Source: Syngnathus acus (taxonomy: Eukaryota; Chordata; Actinopteri; Syngnathiformes; Syngnathidae). Taken from it: 64,000 bases of DNA. Below, in pieces: positions 1 to 12,625 of this stretch. How positions within the stretch are numbered: position 1 is the stretch's first letter; each line of letters opens with the position of its first letter. Both the position numbers and the translations under genes were made by a program. The stretch lies in assembly GCF_901709675.1 (NCBI RefSeq), contig NC_051094.1:2274501-2338500 (forward strand). Reading direction: 5' to 3'. The notes under the pieces were generated by a model. It made no database searches and had not been told where the DNA came from. It worked only from the letters and a program-made list of their open reading frames with translations.

Positions 1-1239
1 TCTCCGTTGAACACTTTCGGAAAAGGTGACAAAAAGCACCTGGAAAAGTGTCTTAAACTTTTAACGTCTCTGGTTTTTATACCTCCGAAGCAAGACAAAT
101 GGTCGAAGGCGTGAAAGTGTAACTTAATATAGTGTTATTTCTCCCTTTCTAATTCTTCACAGTCAGTTTAGGTTAGTGCTACATTTAAGGGTAATTGCTT
201 AGAACATCTCCGTACGCAGTCTGGTGAGAGAGAAACGGAGCTACGACATGCTGCTAGCTTGAAAGATGGAGAAGATTCACGCTTCAATAAGAATACGCAT
301 CACGGGGTTTGGTGTGAGATGAAGTTTGCAGGCAAAGAAAATTATTTGAAGCAGCTTTTATTCTTGTTGAATTGTTTTGGGAGGCGAAATTAGAAACGTT
401 CAGAATCACTCCGAATCAAACGAAAGGCCGTGTGGTTAAATACTTTGTTTAAAATGTTTTCAACTATTTTGGGGGAAACGATTCCAACATTTCAGTTGAA
501 TTCATAGCAAAATTCTGAAAGTTTTGCCTCAGTCCTCGGTAATCAGGAAGAGTTACCGTCTTCTCACATCGAGCTCGGAAACTTGGAGCCAGTTTACAGT
601 AACTGTTCAGTCTTCCCGTATTAGCTTTTCTACCCTCTGAATTCCGTCGCTTTGATGGGCAGCCGAGTTGAGGAAACATCTTGTTTTCTCTCTCCGTCGG
701 GAGGTTCGCGCGCTTAAGTATTTGCCGAAACTCACCTCACCTCCTCGTTTCTCTTCATTTCTGCTTCATCACGTGACTCGGAAAGCGATTGTCTTGAGCT
801 ACCGTCCCTGGTCACGTCCATGAATTCAACCATTTTTTTCAATTTTCTCAAAGACATGCCTGTGAGTCTTATGGATGTCAAGTGGAATGTTATTTAATCC
901 GTATCTGCTGTTTGAGGTTCTGACTCGGGTTCGTGTAAATAAACGTGAAAGGTTTTGATACAGTATAGCCGTAATTTTCTGTTGTTGACAAGTCTTTTGC
1001 TAAGGCCTCTGACAGAGCGCAGGCCTGTAGTTAGTCGTTACTCCAAGTGTGTTGCCGGAGAAAGCACATTTCATTTTTAAACAAATTATCACTGAAGAGC
1101 TCTTTTTTTTTTCCCCCTCACATATGGAAGCAGTTACTTTTTTTGTGCATGGAAAGAAGTGAGCGCGTCTTTTTTTCGGTCAAGCCGTAAGAGCCTATCG
1201 TATCATTGTTTTACCCTCCTATCTTTTTTGAATATTTTT

Positions 1240-1600
1240 AACATTTCCAACAGTCGTCCGACCTCCTGCGCAGAAACTCCCCTTCCGCCGACCCCCCTTG
1301 AGCTCCGTCGAGGCCAGAAAATATCAGTATGAGGCTCCGACGCCGCCATACAACGGCAACGCGCCGGGGCGGCCTAAATCTACAAAACACGAGCGCTGGC
1401 GCGAGGCAGCTCTTTTGATCTGCAGCTAATCTCAGTTGCCTGCCTCCCCTCTGATCATGTCTGAATAAGAATGAGTTGGGGGGCCATCCTGGAGGCACAA
1501 AGAGCTTTAGACGCAGCCCCTCATCTGCTGAGATCCGGCGCGCGGTCGCGAAGGCTCGACTGGCGTGCGTCGGAGTCTCGTTAAGAAGCATCGTTGTTTT
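1240..1600. promoter_or_regulatory. GC-rich, CpG-containing patch, possible distal regulatory element or alternative promoter
   Basis: This stretch is markedly richer in G+C and CpG than the AT-rich DNA on both sides. It contains non-simple sequence, including a bicoid-type homeodomain core (TAATCT) near 1428. The reading frames on either strand are arginine- and serine-rich and look like by-products of composition. It could be an upstream alternative mef2c promoter, an antisense promoter or an enhancer. There is no TATA box or splice donor convincing enough to choose. Confidence 0.25.
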
Positions 1601-2920
1601 TTTTTTTCTTCACAGTCAGATGCTATCAGCTGCTTGTAGAGCATGTGGAAGAAGTAGCGTCACTATGCTGAGTGATCTTTAATTGTCAAGGTCAACAGCT
1701 GCAGGAGTAGCGGCTGCAGGAGTAGCGGTTACTACGACTATCGTGAGTGGAAACACTCGGAAGTGCTTTTGGGTTTTAGGCAAAGGTTTGCTTTGAGATT
1801 TGTGGCACCATTAAAATACCCCAGTTGTTATAACCCAATAACCACGACAAATACACGATATTGGTGGAAGTATGCACAAAAAAATAGCTCGTCAAAAGAG
1901 GGCGCTAGGTAGCAGTGCACGGCAACGTCACCTTTGAAAGACGCGCAATTAAATTATAAAAATTAAATATGATGTAGAACTTCCCTGGACAACACCGAGC
2001 AATGTTTTGGAATATTTTGCTCCTTTACTGTCAAGTCTAGCGAGCTTTAAAAAGTGTCAAATCAGCAACTCCGAGCTGCCTGCCAGCCGGCCCAGTGGCG
2101 TCGTGGTGCAGCTCGGTCATGGGACCATGGGGCTCTTCCTGTGATGTAACAGGAGCATCGGGAGGAACAAAGGCAGAGCTTGTTGTTCAGCTTGTGCCTC
2201 ATCCATTATGCATAAAAGGTGTACAGTTAGAACACTGTTGGTTAAACACGGCACATGCAAAATGGCCTCCGCTGTCTCACGTTTGACACTGCTCTCGGTT
2301 AAGGAGTCGCGATGGTAACAGTCGTACCGTGATTCTGCAGGTGATGAGGTCCAGGGCAGCGTTCTGGTCTCTACAACAATATATAAGATTGCATATCATA
2401 TCCTTAAATTTTGGTAAAGCCATTTGCTTGAAGTTTTGGTCTTAGAATTCAGATTAACTGTAAAATACCAACTGCAAAAATACAAAATAAATTAAATGGC
2501 AAGATGGAAGAATGTTTTCCTGTTTTCTATCTTTCCTATCATTTGATTTTTCTGTCATAAATGCGTAATTGTGAACACAGTGGAGAAAAAAATACCCCTT
2601 GAAACTGATATTCTATTTTATTAACAATTTTCTTCTTCTGTAATATGAGGCTACATGACTTAATTAAATGATTTTTGTCACCTTTGCTCTCCTAATTATG
2701 GTGCACACTGGTAAAATTCCCTCCAACTCTAATTACTTGTGATATTGCCCTGACTTTCATTACAAATCTGATTAATAAGAGGGGCCAAATTATACTTAAT
2801 AAAATACTTTGAATGACTAACACCAAGAACAAAGGTCGATCTGCTAGGTTATATGCCACTATAAGTAGAATGTAATGTAAAAAAAAAAAAGTTAATTATA
2901 ACTGTGATGGTACAGTGTGT

Positions 2921-3027
2921 CAGACTTATACTCCGGTGCGACTTATGTCTTTTTCTTCTTTATTATTCATTTTATGGCTTGTGCGACTTATACTCTGGAG
3001 CGACTTATACTCCGGAGAATATGGTAT
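2921..3027. repeat. interspersed repeat with internal GCGACTTATACTC units
   Basis: The unit GCGACTTATACTC with small variants occurs three times here, twice in tandem at the right end. They are separated by a T-rich spacer containing TTTATTATTCAT. This arrangement recurs as a dispersed repeat in teleost genomes; its class is not evident from this copy. No clear target-site duplication is visible. Confidence 0.45.
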
Positions 3028-4137
3028 TTAGCACTTAATGGAAGCTTCTTTACCCACTTCTGAATAAACCAAGTTCAGATCTGGCTAGAGTTGACATCAA
3101 ACTTGCCCCAATTGGGAGTGAGCACAGACAGAATGATGGAAAGCTGTAAATACTTGATAAGCATCTTTCAGATGTATGTGACACATAACAACGAGTGAGT
3201 GTTTTGTAATAGCCGGCTAATTCTCCGGAGCAGCGCTTGCCTGACAACATCTTCTCCAGTGAGTGGCAGCTTGTGTTTTCACGTGAGCCGGAGCCACAAC
3301 AGATTGCGGCGAGCCTGTGCTGTGTGTTCCCGCATCGCCCTGGAAATGCGTTTGTGTTGATATCGTTTGCTTGGGACAGACATTCCTTTCTTTCCCCCTC
3401 TTTTACAGAAACACACATTTTATTTTTCGAGGCGAGCTTTTCTCTGTGCGTGTGACACATGCTGTGAAGTAGCTGCCAGGAGAGGCTTAACTAACAATCC
3501 GAGCGAGATCGCTATCTGTAAACCACACGTGTGTGTTTGGTCCACTCGTGTTGGCGCCCCCCCTCCTCCCAAAACACTTTTCCTTTACGGTGAATGCCAA
3601 ACCTCGCAAAATTCCACTTGCCCAAACGCCTTAGGTGCGTAAAAACAGCGTTGCAATCAACATAATTGTTTGGCTAAACAGTTAATTTGACTTTGACTTT
3701 GAGACACACTTGCACACGCAGCAGCCTAAAATAATGAGCTTAGGATCACATGTATACAGTCTGTGATCAAGAGCTCAGATATGTATTGAGTTGGACAGGA
3801 AGTGTTTCGGAAGGCAAACTTATACTGTAATTACTTTCCATTTAGGATAAATCGCTTTGGCTGAGAATGACAGAAATGGCACAAAGTATATTTATTCAAT
3901 CGACAGTGGAGTTGATTTGTTCGCACGCAACTATGCAGTGAGCATATCTCAATCATATTATGCGCTCCATGAAGTAGTCCGAGTCTGTCTTTAATGTTTT
4001 CATTCAACAATGTTTTGACTTGACTAAGCGCTCGGCAGTCAAATATGCTACAGCTCTCACTCATTGCACACTCCAATATAAATAATACCACTGATTACTT
4101 TTCGGCATTTAAAAACAGATTTATCGGAAAGGTTTCC

Positions 4138-4168
4138 ATAAAAGCGGTTCAGATAATGGATGGATGGT
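4138..4168 (+). repeat. short LINE/SINE tail remnant (AAGCGGTTCAG...ATGGATGG)
   Basis: A scrap resembling the 3' tail shared by many fish LINE/SINE elements: an 'aagcggtt' block followed by 'atggatggatgg'. Only about 30 bases remain, so the family cannot be named. Confidence 0.4.
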
Positions 4169-5429
4169 TGATTTAATCGGTAAAAGTCAAACTGTTGCCA
4201 TCGTCAAACTTTAATCGTCTGCTCAGACAACTTTTGGACTTAAAACTGTAAAAACAACTTTATTTAAGTGTCTTTAATTTTTTACATTCTTGTCAAAGGA
4301 GTATAAAAAAGGTCTTACTGTCTTGTCATATTAATGAAGACCGATATAACCTTTGACAAAACCTTTAGTCTTCTGTAAGAAAGCAGAAAAAAAATGTTCG
4401 GAAAAGCCTACTGAAACATCTGAACTTTATTTGGGGCTAAGTCCACTCCCATTTTCCATCAGCTCGAATCTGATTCTGAACACAGCCCTGTTCGAAGAGG
4501 GTGTGCATACTTTTGCAACCACATCTCATCCAGTTGGACTTTATACAGTACGTTGGTCACGTTATTGGTGTAGAAAGTTTTAAAATGACTCATCTTCCTC
4601 TCTATTACTGTTGGCCTCAGACTCTCATCCACTTATGGATGTACAAAAACACGCACACCGAATAGTTGAAAGTGTGTCGCACAGAAACAAAACAGTCACA
4701 TTTACGTCAATGATGTTGTTCCTGCACACTTCTATGCAAACAATTACCATGTCAGTGACAGGTTCTCACTCCCCCTCCTCCGCCTCCGCCTCCTTTGCAG
4801 GTGCCAACCAAAGACGAACTCAAGCCTTGTGAACACTGAGAGGAGCTCTCAGATGAATGACTAAGAAAGCGACGAGACGGTACATGAAGGAACATTGAAC
4901 GTGGTATGTTGTAAGAACACACATCAATAAGTGACCGGATGGATAGCTGCTGCAAAGCAATCAATCGGGTCTTTGTGTTTATACCATTGCATTCGTGATT
5001 ATACCGCTCAACACATTTTTACTGAAATCAGGGATGAAAGTAAAAAAAGATTTTAATCAGTGTTAAAAATACATTGAAGCAAAGGCCATCTCTGATTAAA
5101 AAGTGTGTTGACCAGTATCATCCCAAGTCCGGGGAGGGCAGAGGAAATGCTATTAAAGATTAAAAGGTCAGGTGATGTTGTGAAGGTGGCATCAGACACC
5201 AGCAAGGTTGCATTACAAAAAAACGTAATGGTCACCCGTCAAGCAGATTAGACAGCTTGATTTATTTATCAACTGATTTGATAGGCAGCAATCGGGTGAA
5301 TGCAGCACAAAGCTTACGCTTCACCGGTGAACTTGAAAGGTGCTTCTCTTGGTGTCAACTTACGCAATGAGGGACATATAGGGAGCTCTTTTTTCTCTCT
5401 TAGTACATTTCGGTATTAGGATCATAGAG

Positions 5430-5480
5430 CAGGGGTATCCAAACTTTTCTCTCCAAAGGCGACATAGAAAAAAACATTTT
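5430..5480 (+). repeat. hAT-like MITE end fragment
   Basis: Begins CAGGGGTATCCAAACTT, like the terminal sequence of fish hAT-type MITEs, and runs into a long T tract. The matching opposite end and an 8-bp duplication are not visible, so this is a truncated copy. Confidence 0.35.
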
Positions 5481-7196
5481 TTTTTTTTTTTTTTAAATGG
5501 ATAGCTACAATCCTTCAGTGCGGAAAGAAGCACGTCAGCCACAAAGGTAAGTTTGATTGTTTTGCTCATTGTTGGATTTATTGCATCACTCGTGACCAAA
5601 GACCTTTGAAAAGAAAGAGCTTAGGAATGATGACGTTTGCTTTTGTGAGGTATTAAAGGCTTTTTTTGGTCCGGTCGAGGGGTCGCGTAAATGCAGACTT
5701 TGATGTCAAGGACTGGCAGCCTTGATGTGCCTGTACCATTTTCGACCAATGATGGCTCCATAAGTGGGTGCTTTTTTTGGCTATTTACATTAGCTTTGTT
5801 GTTACTTGATCGTGATATAAGGTGTAATACTAACTTGAACAATGTGGTGTTTTGTAACTCAAGCAATTTTTTTTTATTGAAGATGAGACGGCAATTATTT
5901 TATTTTCAGGGTTATTGGGTGGCCCCGTATGCCACCATAATAGCTCTGCCCTTGCACTGAGCAGATAGAACCAAAACAAGTAACCATTTTAAAGTTACTT
6001 GAGTATCAGTCGTCGGAAAATGTTCACAACTTCCTTTCAAGCCATGCTAAAAAGCACAGCACATATTCTTTAAAACAATGTTAATCATTATGATAGGTTG
6101 CCATGGCAATTAGATGCCCTACTCCTTATATTAAAGCAGTCGCATTGATGTCATTTTTAAATCTCTTTATTTTCAAGTAAGACTTGTTTTCCTGATGGGT
6201 TGAGTACAAACCAAACAAGCGCTAAGGCAGCACACGTGCAAAATCTTCCCTTTGACGGCCATATAATGTTCAAATAATAGAGCAGGATTATTACAAGGCC
6301 TATCTGCGATTCATCTTTGCACATAAAGACATGGCGATGCCTGTCTGGCGCTTATCTGAAGTGGCAAACTTGCTGCTTTAATTGTTATCGTCACGGCAGT
6401 GGAGTGGATGTTTTGAAATCATTGGGTTGGATGGATAAGGGCTTGCTAATTCCCCATGCTTACTGTCTGCGTCAGGCCTTATCATCTGAAGATAGCGCCT
6501 TCTTCCACAATGATTGGCGCCATGCGGGAGGTGGAACTTTTTTGACGGGGACCACCGGAAAGGGGGGGGGGGGGTTTCAGAGATTCACATTGCACCAAAT
6601 CTGCAGAAGGCACACAGTACACAGGCTCTATACGAGGCCACAAGTCGTTTTCTATGAAAAGTACTTCTTATTGACTACAAACATCTGTTTTCATCTATCC
6701 ATGCGATCGACGTATCGTGAGACGCACAATTAAATCTTCTCCCGCTAAACGGCAAAAGATCAAATCTGCATATCCACCTGTCGCCATTGAGCTTTGTGTT
6801 TTACGAAACGGGTCCAGCGTGTCACTCGCGTCGAGAGGTTAGGGTTAGTGTAGTACTTTATACATGCAACACAATGTCAAATTGAGAAATAAAAAGGGAT
6901 GTTTTAATAAAACTCTTGCTTCAGGTTGCTTGCAAAAAAACTCCTAAAAAAGGGCTCCACAAAATTGGAAAGTTCCTCAAATGAATTCCAATTTTAATTC
7001 AATGGCTTGAAAATGATTCAATTACTTTTCTGAATTCACTTTTTGTCATATTAGTACAGTACTGTTTTATTTGTTTTGAGCGCTCAAGCTATTATTAGAG
7101 CAGTATTGACTATAACAAACCATTAGAGCAGACGTGCCTCTTTCATTAAAGTCCTGTTCCGGGCAAATGTGATCCCGCCCCCTTTTCTCAGTACTC

Positions 7197-7217
7197 AAAA
7201 AAAAAAAAAAAAAAAAA
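7197..7217. repeat. poly(A) run, 21 bases
   Basis: Uninterrupted A homopolymer just upstream of the mef2c promoter region. Length is likely variable and sequencing-error prone. Confidence 0.9.
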
Positions 7218-7329
7218 GAAGCCACGCGTTAAGAGGAAATAGAAGAGAGCCTTTATGGAAAGACTCTGTCACGACTAGTGCGAAGGAGACGAAAGAAACA
7301 AGACCATCAAGCAAGCCCACCCTAGAGCA

Positions 7330-7610
7330 AAGCAGACGTTCCACCATACACCGGCACCGATCCACCGGGCCTCGCGGTACCGACGGACACCCCTGCTGCA
7401 TACGCGCCCCTGTCTGCGCACACGCTCACTGAGCGATTAGAGCGAGAGAGAGAGAGAGAGGGGGGGGGGGGGGGGGAGCAAGCGAGAAAGAGAGAGAGAG
7501 CAAGTGAAAGAGAGAGAGAGAAGGCGCTCTTAGTTCTCCGTGACATTGTCGAGACTCCCAGCGTGTACTGTAGATGACTTTTTCCCCTCCCAGCGGCGTC
7601 CTCTGTTAAG
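7330..7610 (+). promoter_or_regulatory. probable mef2c core promoter region
   Basis: The DNA becomes GC- and CpG-rich directly upstream of the best non-coding first exon, and includes a long polypurine GA/G tract. No TATA box is seen at a sensible distance, fitting a dispersed, TATA-less promoter. The transcription start cannot be placed. The assignment depends on the strong splice donor at 7812 and on the lack of another good first exon before the coding exon at 25.4 kb. Confidence 0.45.
7438..7523. repeat. GA-rich polypurine tract with G16 run
   Basis: (GA)n blocks interrupted by a run of about 16 G (7461-7476) and AGCAAGCGAG spacers. Such mirror-symmetric purine tracts near promoters can bind GAGA-type factors or form triplexes. 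The function here is unknown. Confidence 0.85.
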
Positions 7611-7811
7611 TTGCGCTCCTGGATTTTAAGTGCGCGCTCGCTCGATCGGCCCCCCCGAGTTCGTCCTCTTCAACCGAGCGGCTGTCTCGCGTCCTGTCAG
7701 TGCTGTGCCGTCCGGAGCCGGAGCCCGACCACCGGCGGACCTGATCGTCGCTGTTGGCAACCTTCTTCCACATTGACACTACCACACGGATGCGTTTTCT
7801 GGCTTCTTAAA
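7540..7811 (+). other. mef2c non-coding exon 1 (5' UTR), start approximate
   Basis: The right edge is a strong donor, TTAAA followed by GTAAGTA at 7812. The exon is GC-rich, lies in the expected place for the MEF2C leader and has no long reading frame. It contains a 7-codon upstream ORF (7790-7810) whose stop ends one base before the donor. The left edge is arbitrary because no start-site signal is decisive. Confidence 0.5.
7790..7810 (+). other. upstream ORF MRFLAS in mef2c exon 1
   Basis: An ATG at 7790 opens a six-residue frame that ends with TAA at 7808-7810, one base before the exon 1 donor. If the exon is used, ribosomes would meet this frame before the mef2c start. A similar six-residue frame sits in the next UTR exon. 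Confidence 0.4.
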
Positions 7812-8996
7812 GTAAGTACAAGCGAGCGCGCGTGCGTCGCTTTGGATAGTTGGGTGTTACTAAATTTATTTTTCCGTCGCTTTTTTTTTTCTTCTTCATT
7901 ATCCACTCTTGTGATGCGCGCACCTCTCAACAAAGTTACAGTTGAAGACGGTGTCAAGTCATTAAATCGTTATTTATGGTCTATTTGGAGAGTTAGGCTC
8001 ATCGTGTCCATATGCAGGCGCACACATCAACGTTAAAGTCAACCAAATGCACTTTATTGGACTTAATAATAAATAAAGAATAAAGCTGATAGAACATAAC
8101 TCATACATCGGTAAGACATTTAATTGTTAACTTGACTTTATGTGAAAATAAACAGACCCTCTCTTGAAGGGTGAATCAAATTGTAATTAAATCTAAAAGT
8201 TGAATTGGAATATTGACCAAAGACACTGGAAGCAAGCTTCTATGGGTAATAGTGGGATCCGTGTATTGGTGCACTAATTTTTAATTTAAACAAAAATGAC
8301 TGTAGTTTTTACAATTAAACTAACAGTCCTGATCAAATTTGAAAATAAGATATTGCATAGATAAATATTAATAGAGAAGAGGTCAATTATACCAAAGTGA
8401 TGACAATGATGGCCCTTTCAGGCTGTATAAAATGTATCATTTGAAAAAAAAAAGAACTTGTATTCAGTTTCTTTTATTTGTAGTTTAGCGTCGTCTCATA
8501 CAAATCTGAGTCTTAACAAAATTACCTTAATCGACCCACCAACTTTGAGTGGCTGACACATTAGAAATTAATTTGTGTATATATATATTTTTTTTTCAAA
8601 TGACCACAGTTATATTTTAAAATACCCGAAGCAGATGTTTAATTATAAAGCAGCCGTAGAACTTCCTTATTGCATTCACTCTCGCGGTTATTATGCACAC
8701 ACACTGGATTAAAACAGGAAAAACACCCTTTGTTCCAATGACCCTTTGTAGTTGATGAAAGCTGGAGTCAACAACATACTTTTTAAAACGCAACAATTAA
8801 TTTTAAAGTGTGAATTTATTTTTTTCCAACACCTCCAACAGCACGTCAGCCTCTAAATTGGATTTAAAAAATGTAATTGATCCATATTCTACAGGATACA
8901 TTTCAATCTTTGTTAAAGTTTTTTTCCCCCTTTGTTTGTTTTACTTTTACAGTGAAAATAGTTTCAGTGTTAGCCAAATATTAGTTAGTCTCATTG

Positions 8997-9022
8997 CCCC
9001 CCCCCCCCCCCCCCCCCCCCCC
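8997..9022. repeat. poly(C) run, 26 bases
   Basis: Uninterrupted C homopolymer in intron 1. Length is uncertain in any assembly. On the other strand it is a G26 tract capable of quadruplex formation. Confidence 0.9.
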
Positions 9023-11229
9023 TTCTCCCGTGGCCACGGTCAATGAAGTTGTCCTGTCTGGCCTGTTGCTCTCTTGGGATTTGGCTTAATCCGCTCAGAG
9101 GAAGGTGAGTGCTCGCATGTGGACCCACGATTACACACTGAGGACTCTGTCAGCCAAGCACTGTAATCTGAAGGACCCCGTGCAAGCACACACGCACACA
9201 CACACACATGCACAGACAAAAAGCATGCCCTGTCCCCTTAACGCTCAAACACCCCAACACTGTCTTGACTACTTTTTGCCCCCCCTCCCTTTTCTCCCTG
9301 CGGCCAAATCATGTGGGATTTTGGGCGCTGATTCACAAAACCAACAATGACAACACGCACTTGCCCCTCTCAGAGAGGGATTAGAGGGTCACGTGGCCCT
9401 GTGATTGGCCGGGGCATTGAGCCGATTGTCAGGGCACTTTGCTGTACACTTGGGGCTCAGTGAGGCTTTACTTAAAGGAAGAACTTTGTGTGTGTCCACG
9501 CGTGTGTGTGTAAGACTTGAGCATAGGTGATATTCATTTTTTCCTTAGCGGGCTAAATTAGTGATTCTTGTATTTTTTATTATTTTTTTAAATGTCGCCG
9601 AAAATATGCTAAGTGTACCATGAAGAAAAAAAAAAAGCACATTTCACAATTGGCTCCTCATGGAAAAGCAGATCTATGAAAACATTTAGCTTCATAGAAA
9701 CATCAGAGGCGCTCATGTTTAAGCAAATAATTCATCAGCCCCCCTTTGCGTGGCTTTAAAGTACCCCCCTTCTCAAAGTCCTCCGACGGTGCTTCAAATA
9801 TTTTGGAAGGGCTTTTGCAGCGTTTGCTCAGTTAACCATCAGCAGAATGCTCATTTGCAAACTGCAGGTTAGCAAGATGTGGCGGGAGATATCAAAGTAC
9901 AGTAATTGGACTTCATTCCCCTTTGGCTGAAAGGAGAAGAAGGTGAGAGAGGAGTCAAGTGAATCAAATCATGAGGAACAGGTTGAGCGCCAATAAAATC
10001 ACAAGCTCAAAATGATACAACAAAGTTCATTCTTAAGATAGTTTTGACCAACAACAATTTGCCACCGGCTGTTTTGAAGCAGATGAAAAGTTTCAGACTA
10101 ACTAAAGGGCTTATGTCGTTTGTTACACAAGACCGGCCTGCTTTTTTTTTTTGCTTTTATGCCCATAATTAAATTATTATTGGGACTAATGAAATCAGAG
10201 ACTCAGTTTTTCTTCAAACTGGTTGCATTGTCGTTTCAAACTTTATAACAGAAATAGCACTCTTGTGTCGTTTAGGGTGAATGCGTACATTTAAAAATGT
10301 CCTTATTTTTTTTTTTTTTTTTTACATAATGATGCCAAGTCTCTCTGTCTAGTAATTAGCGCTGGTGCTCAGCATCGTTCTGTCTGTGTGTTTGTGGGGG
10401 GGCGAGAGTGGGGGGGGCTTGTTCACTAGGGTGTTAAAGATCACAGCGGAATATATCAGCCTTTGATGTTTAATTGTATTGTAAAACACACTTTAGAATA
10501 TTTTCTCTCTAAAGTTGATTTTTGTTTGCGGCTGCTTTGTGTTTGCTGCCTTTGTGCGTTTGTTGTCTCTGTTTGCACATAGGAAATGTTTATGTCTTTG
10601 TCTTTGTTTTTTGTTTTATTTTTTTGCTGGTGTGTATTGAAAATGATGAAGCCCCGTCGTCTCTATTCGCATCTGAAAAAAAAGTTGGAAAGGAAAATGA
10701 GAAAGATTGAGGGGAGGGCAAAAAAAAAAAAAAATCAAAACATACCTTGGTTAATCACACCACTCTGTTTTTGAACTAAAATGACGCCAGAGTGATGTCG
10801 TAGTGAACGCGGCAATCTGGTTGAACAGGACGTCCTGCCTCCTCCTTCCTGTTTCCTGTTTCCTGCCTGGCCTGTCGGTCACGATGGCGGCGGCGGCGGC
10901 AGCCTGCTGGGTGGTCCTGCAGGCAGCCGCGGGCTGACCACACAATGGTATCGTCAGCAGTAGCCCACCTAAAGAGACACCCGAAACACCTCTCACCATG
11001 CTGGAGGCCGGCCGGCCGGCTCCTTGAAATATTTGGATAGGGAGAAAGAGAGAGGAGGGAGTTGTTGGACTGTGCATGATAAGACAAAGGAAACATTTAC
11101 ACGAGTTTGTACATTTCGCTCTAAATATTGAACAGGCTCGGTATTCCGATTTTTTTTTTTTTTTTTAAATGAGCTAACAAACTTCTTTGCCTCCCTTCCT
11201 GAGAAATTCAACATTTTGGTTATCTTGGA

Positions 11230-11335
11230 CCACCACAGGTGTGTTTATCTGTTTAAATATGACATGCATGAATTGTGTGGAGCTCAAGTTTGTCCATGCG
11301 TGAAGCCATGATGATGTCACAAGGGGCCCACCTGT
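11230..11335. promoter_or_regulatory. candidate cardiac-type enhancer (T-box, GATA, E-boxes)
   Basis: Within about 100 bases lie a T-box half-site AGGTGTG (11237-11243), an adjacent GATA site TTATCT (11245-11250), a forkhead-like TGTTTA and an E-box CACCTG (11329-11334). These are motif types used in known MEF2C heart enhancers, which respond to GATA, T-box and forkhead factors. The cluster was found by reading only, and conservation is untested. Confidence 0.25.
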
Positions 11336-12539
11336 GGCAACGCTTTAACGCCGACTCTACTCGCCATCGAAATACAAGAAAAGGCTTGAAAAGTGTTTCT
11401 GTAATTTATCTTTGTCACGCCTGCGACGTAGCGGAATCGTCCGGCGAGACGCACAGAGGTGGCTCTGTGCGCGAGCACGCATCCATCCGAAGCGTCTCCT
11501 CTGCGCCACGGCTATCCAGTATTTTTAGACCATCTTGTGTTGACACATGAATCCAAGAGGGGAAAATATTTCGACTTTTGAGCCTTTTTGTTGCCACTGT
11601 CTCCCAAAAAAAAAAAAAAAAAGCAATCTATAAATCTCCTCCCGCTGCGACGGACAATATTACGGCGCTAATTCACGAATGTTTCAACTCTTTTGGCATT
11701 TCTGAGAATCGACGCTCCCTGTCTCGAACAAGAGGCTTCAACTTGCCAAAGTCCACACTCGTGTTCCTTTCCGCCGTCATCTGGGCCGTTCCCAGACTGA
11801 AGGCCAGCTTGCTCGCTTGGCCCTCCAGAAAGTGAAACTTTACAGTACAGCAGCCTTGGTCTGGCTCGTGTACAGTAGCTCTATGAAGCATGCCCCCCCC
11901 CCGGTAAAAAAAAAAGCAGCTCATGATGTCATTAATTTCATTCATACTTTATGGATGCGCCGTCCGGTGGAGGGTTGGGGGGTGAATGGAGAGAAAGGAG
12001 AAGAGATGGTATTGCGGAAGAAGATTTTCAGTGGAGGAGCATGTATAATGAATGAGGGAGGCACTTTGTTTGAAACTCCAGCCCCGCGCCTCACTTCAAG
12101 CTGGCCAGAGTGGGGGCCCGCTCTCTCTCTCTCTCCCTCCCTCTCTCTCTCTCTTTTGAATGGCTTTGAGATGCTTTCACCTGGCTGGCGTTGCGCTTCC
12201 ACTCGGTGGAAAAACAAATAGCCTTGTAGGAGAAGGCTGACAATGGAGAGAGGGTCGGGTGGAAAAAGGGTGAGGAGTGGGTGAGAGAGGAAAGAGGTGA
12301 GGCTTGTATAGCGCCCAGACGATAGAGGAGAATGCTGGCACCCGGCCCATACTTCCTAAATAGTGCACTCTACAGAAATAGCTCAGCCTTGATATTGACT
12401 TTTGTCTGCCGCTTGTGTGCGTGTGCATGTGCGCTATAGAGTGACACTTCCATTGTTTAGTGAGATTTTTTCCCCCCTTTGCTAGTTAACTTTTTGGCAC
12501 AGTGTGTGCTGGTGTGAGTAAGCCAAAAGGGGCGTCGCC

Positions 12540-12625
12540 AGGATGGTGTGGGATAAAAATGGCCCCTTGACTTATTTTTGGCCCTCCGCTGGCCTGACTG
12601 TTAAAAATAGCCGAGCAAGTGTGGG
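12540..12625. promoter_or_regulatory. candidate muscle element (MEF2 site, CArG-like sites)
   Basis: Contains a MEF2 consensus TTAAAAATAG (12601-12610) preceded by two CArG-like A/T cores that end in GG (near 12553 and 12575). The surrounding DNA is non-repetitive and moderately GC-rich. This would suit SRF/MEF2 control in muscle, but single matches of this kind are expected by chance in a window this size. Confidence 0.25.

Larger units (their letters stand above)
1..7329. other. upstream non-coding DNA
   Basis: No open reading frame in this stretch resembles a known protein. The longest frames are short, lack family motifs and overlap low-complexity tracts. It holds a GC-rich patch near 1.24-1.60 kb, a repeat at 2.92-3.03 kb, short repeat scraps at 4.14 and 5.43 kb, and AT-rich sequence otherwise. 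It is the 5' flank of mef2c; distal enhancers or an antisense transcript could lie here, but none can be demonstrated from sequence alone. Confidence 0.6.
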
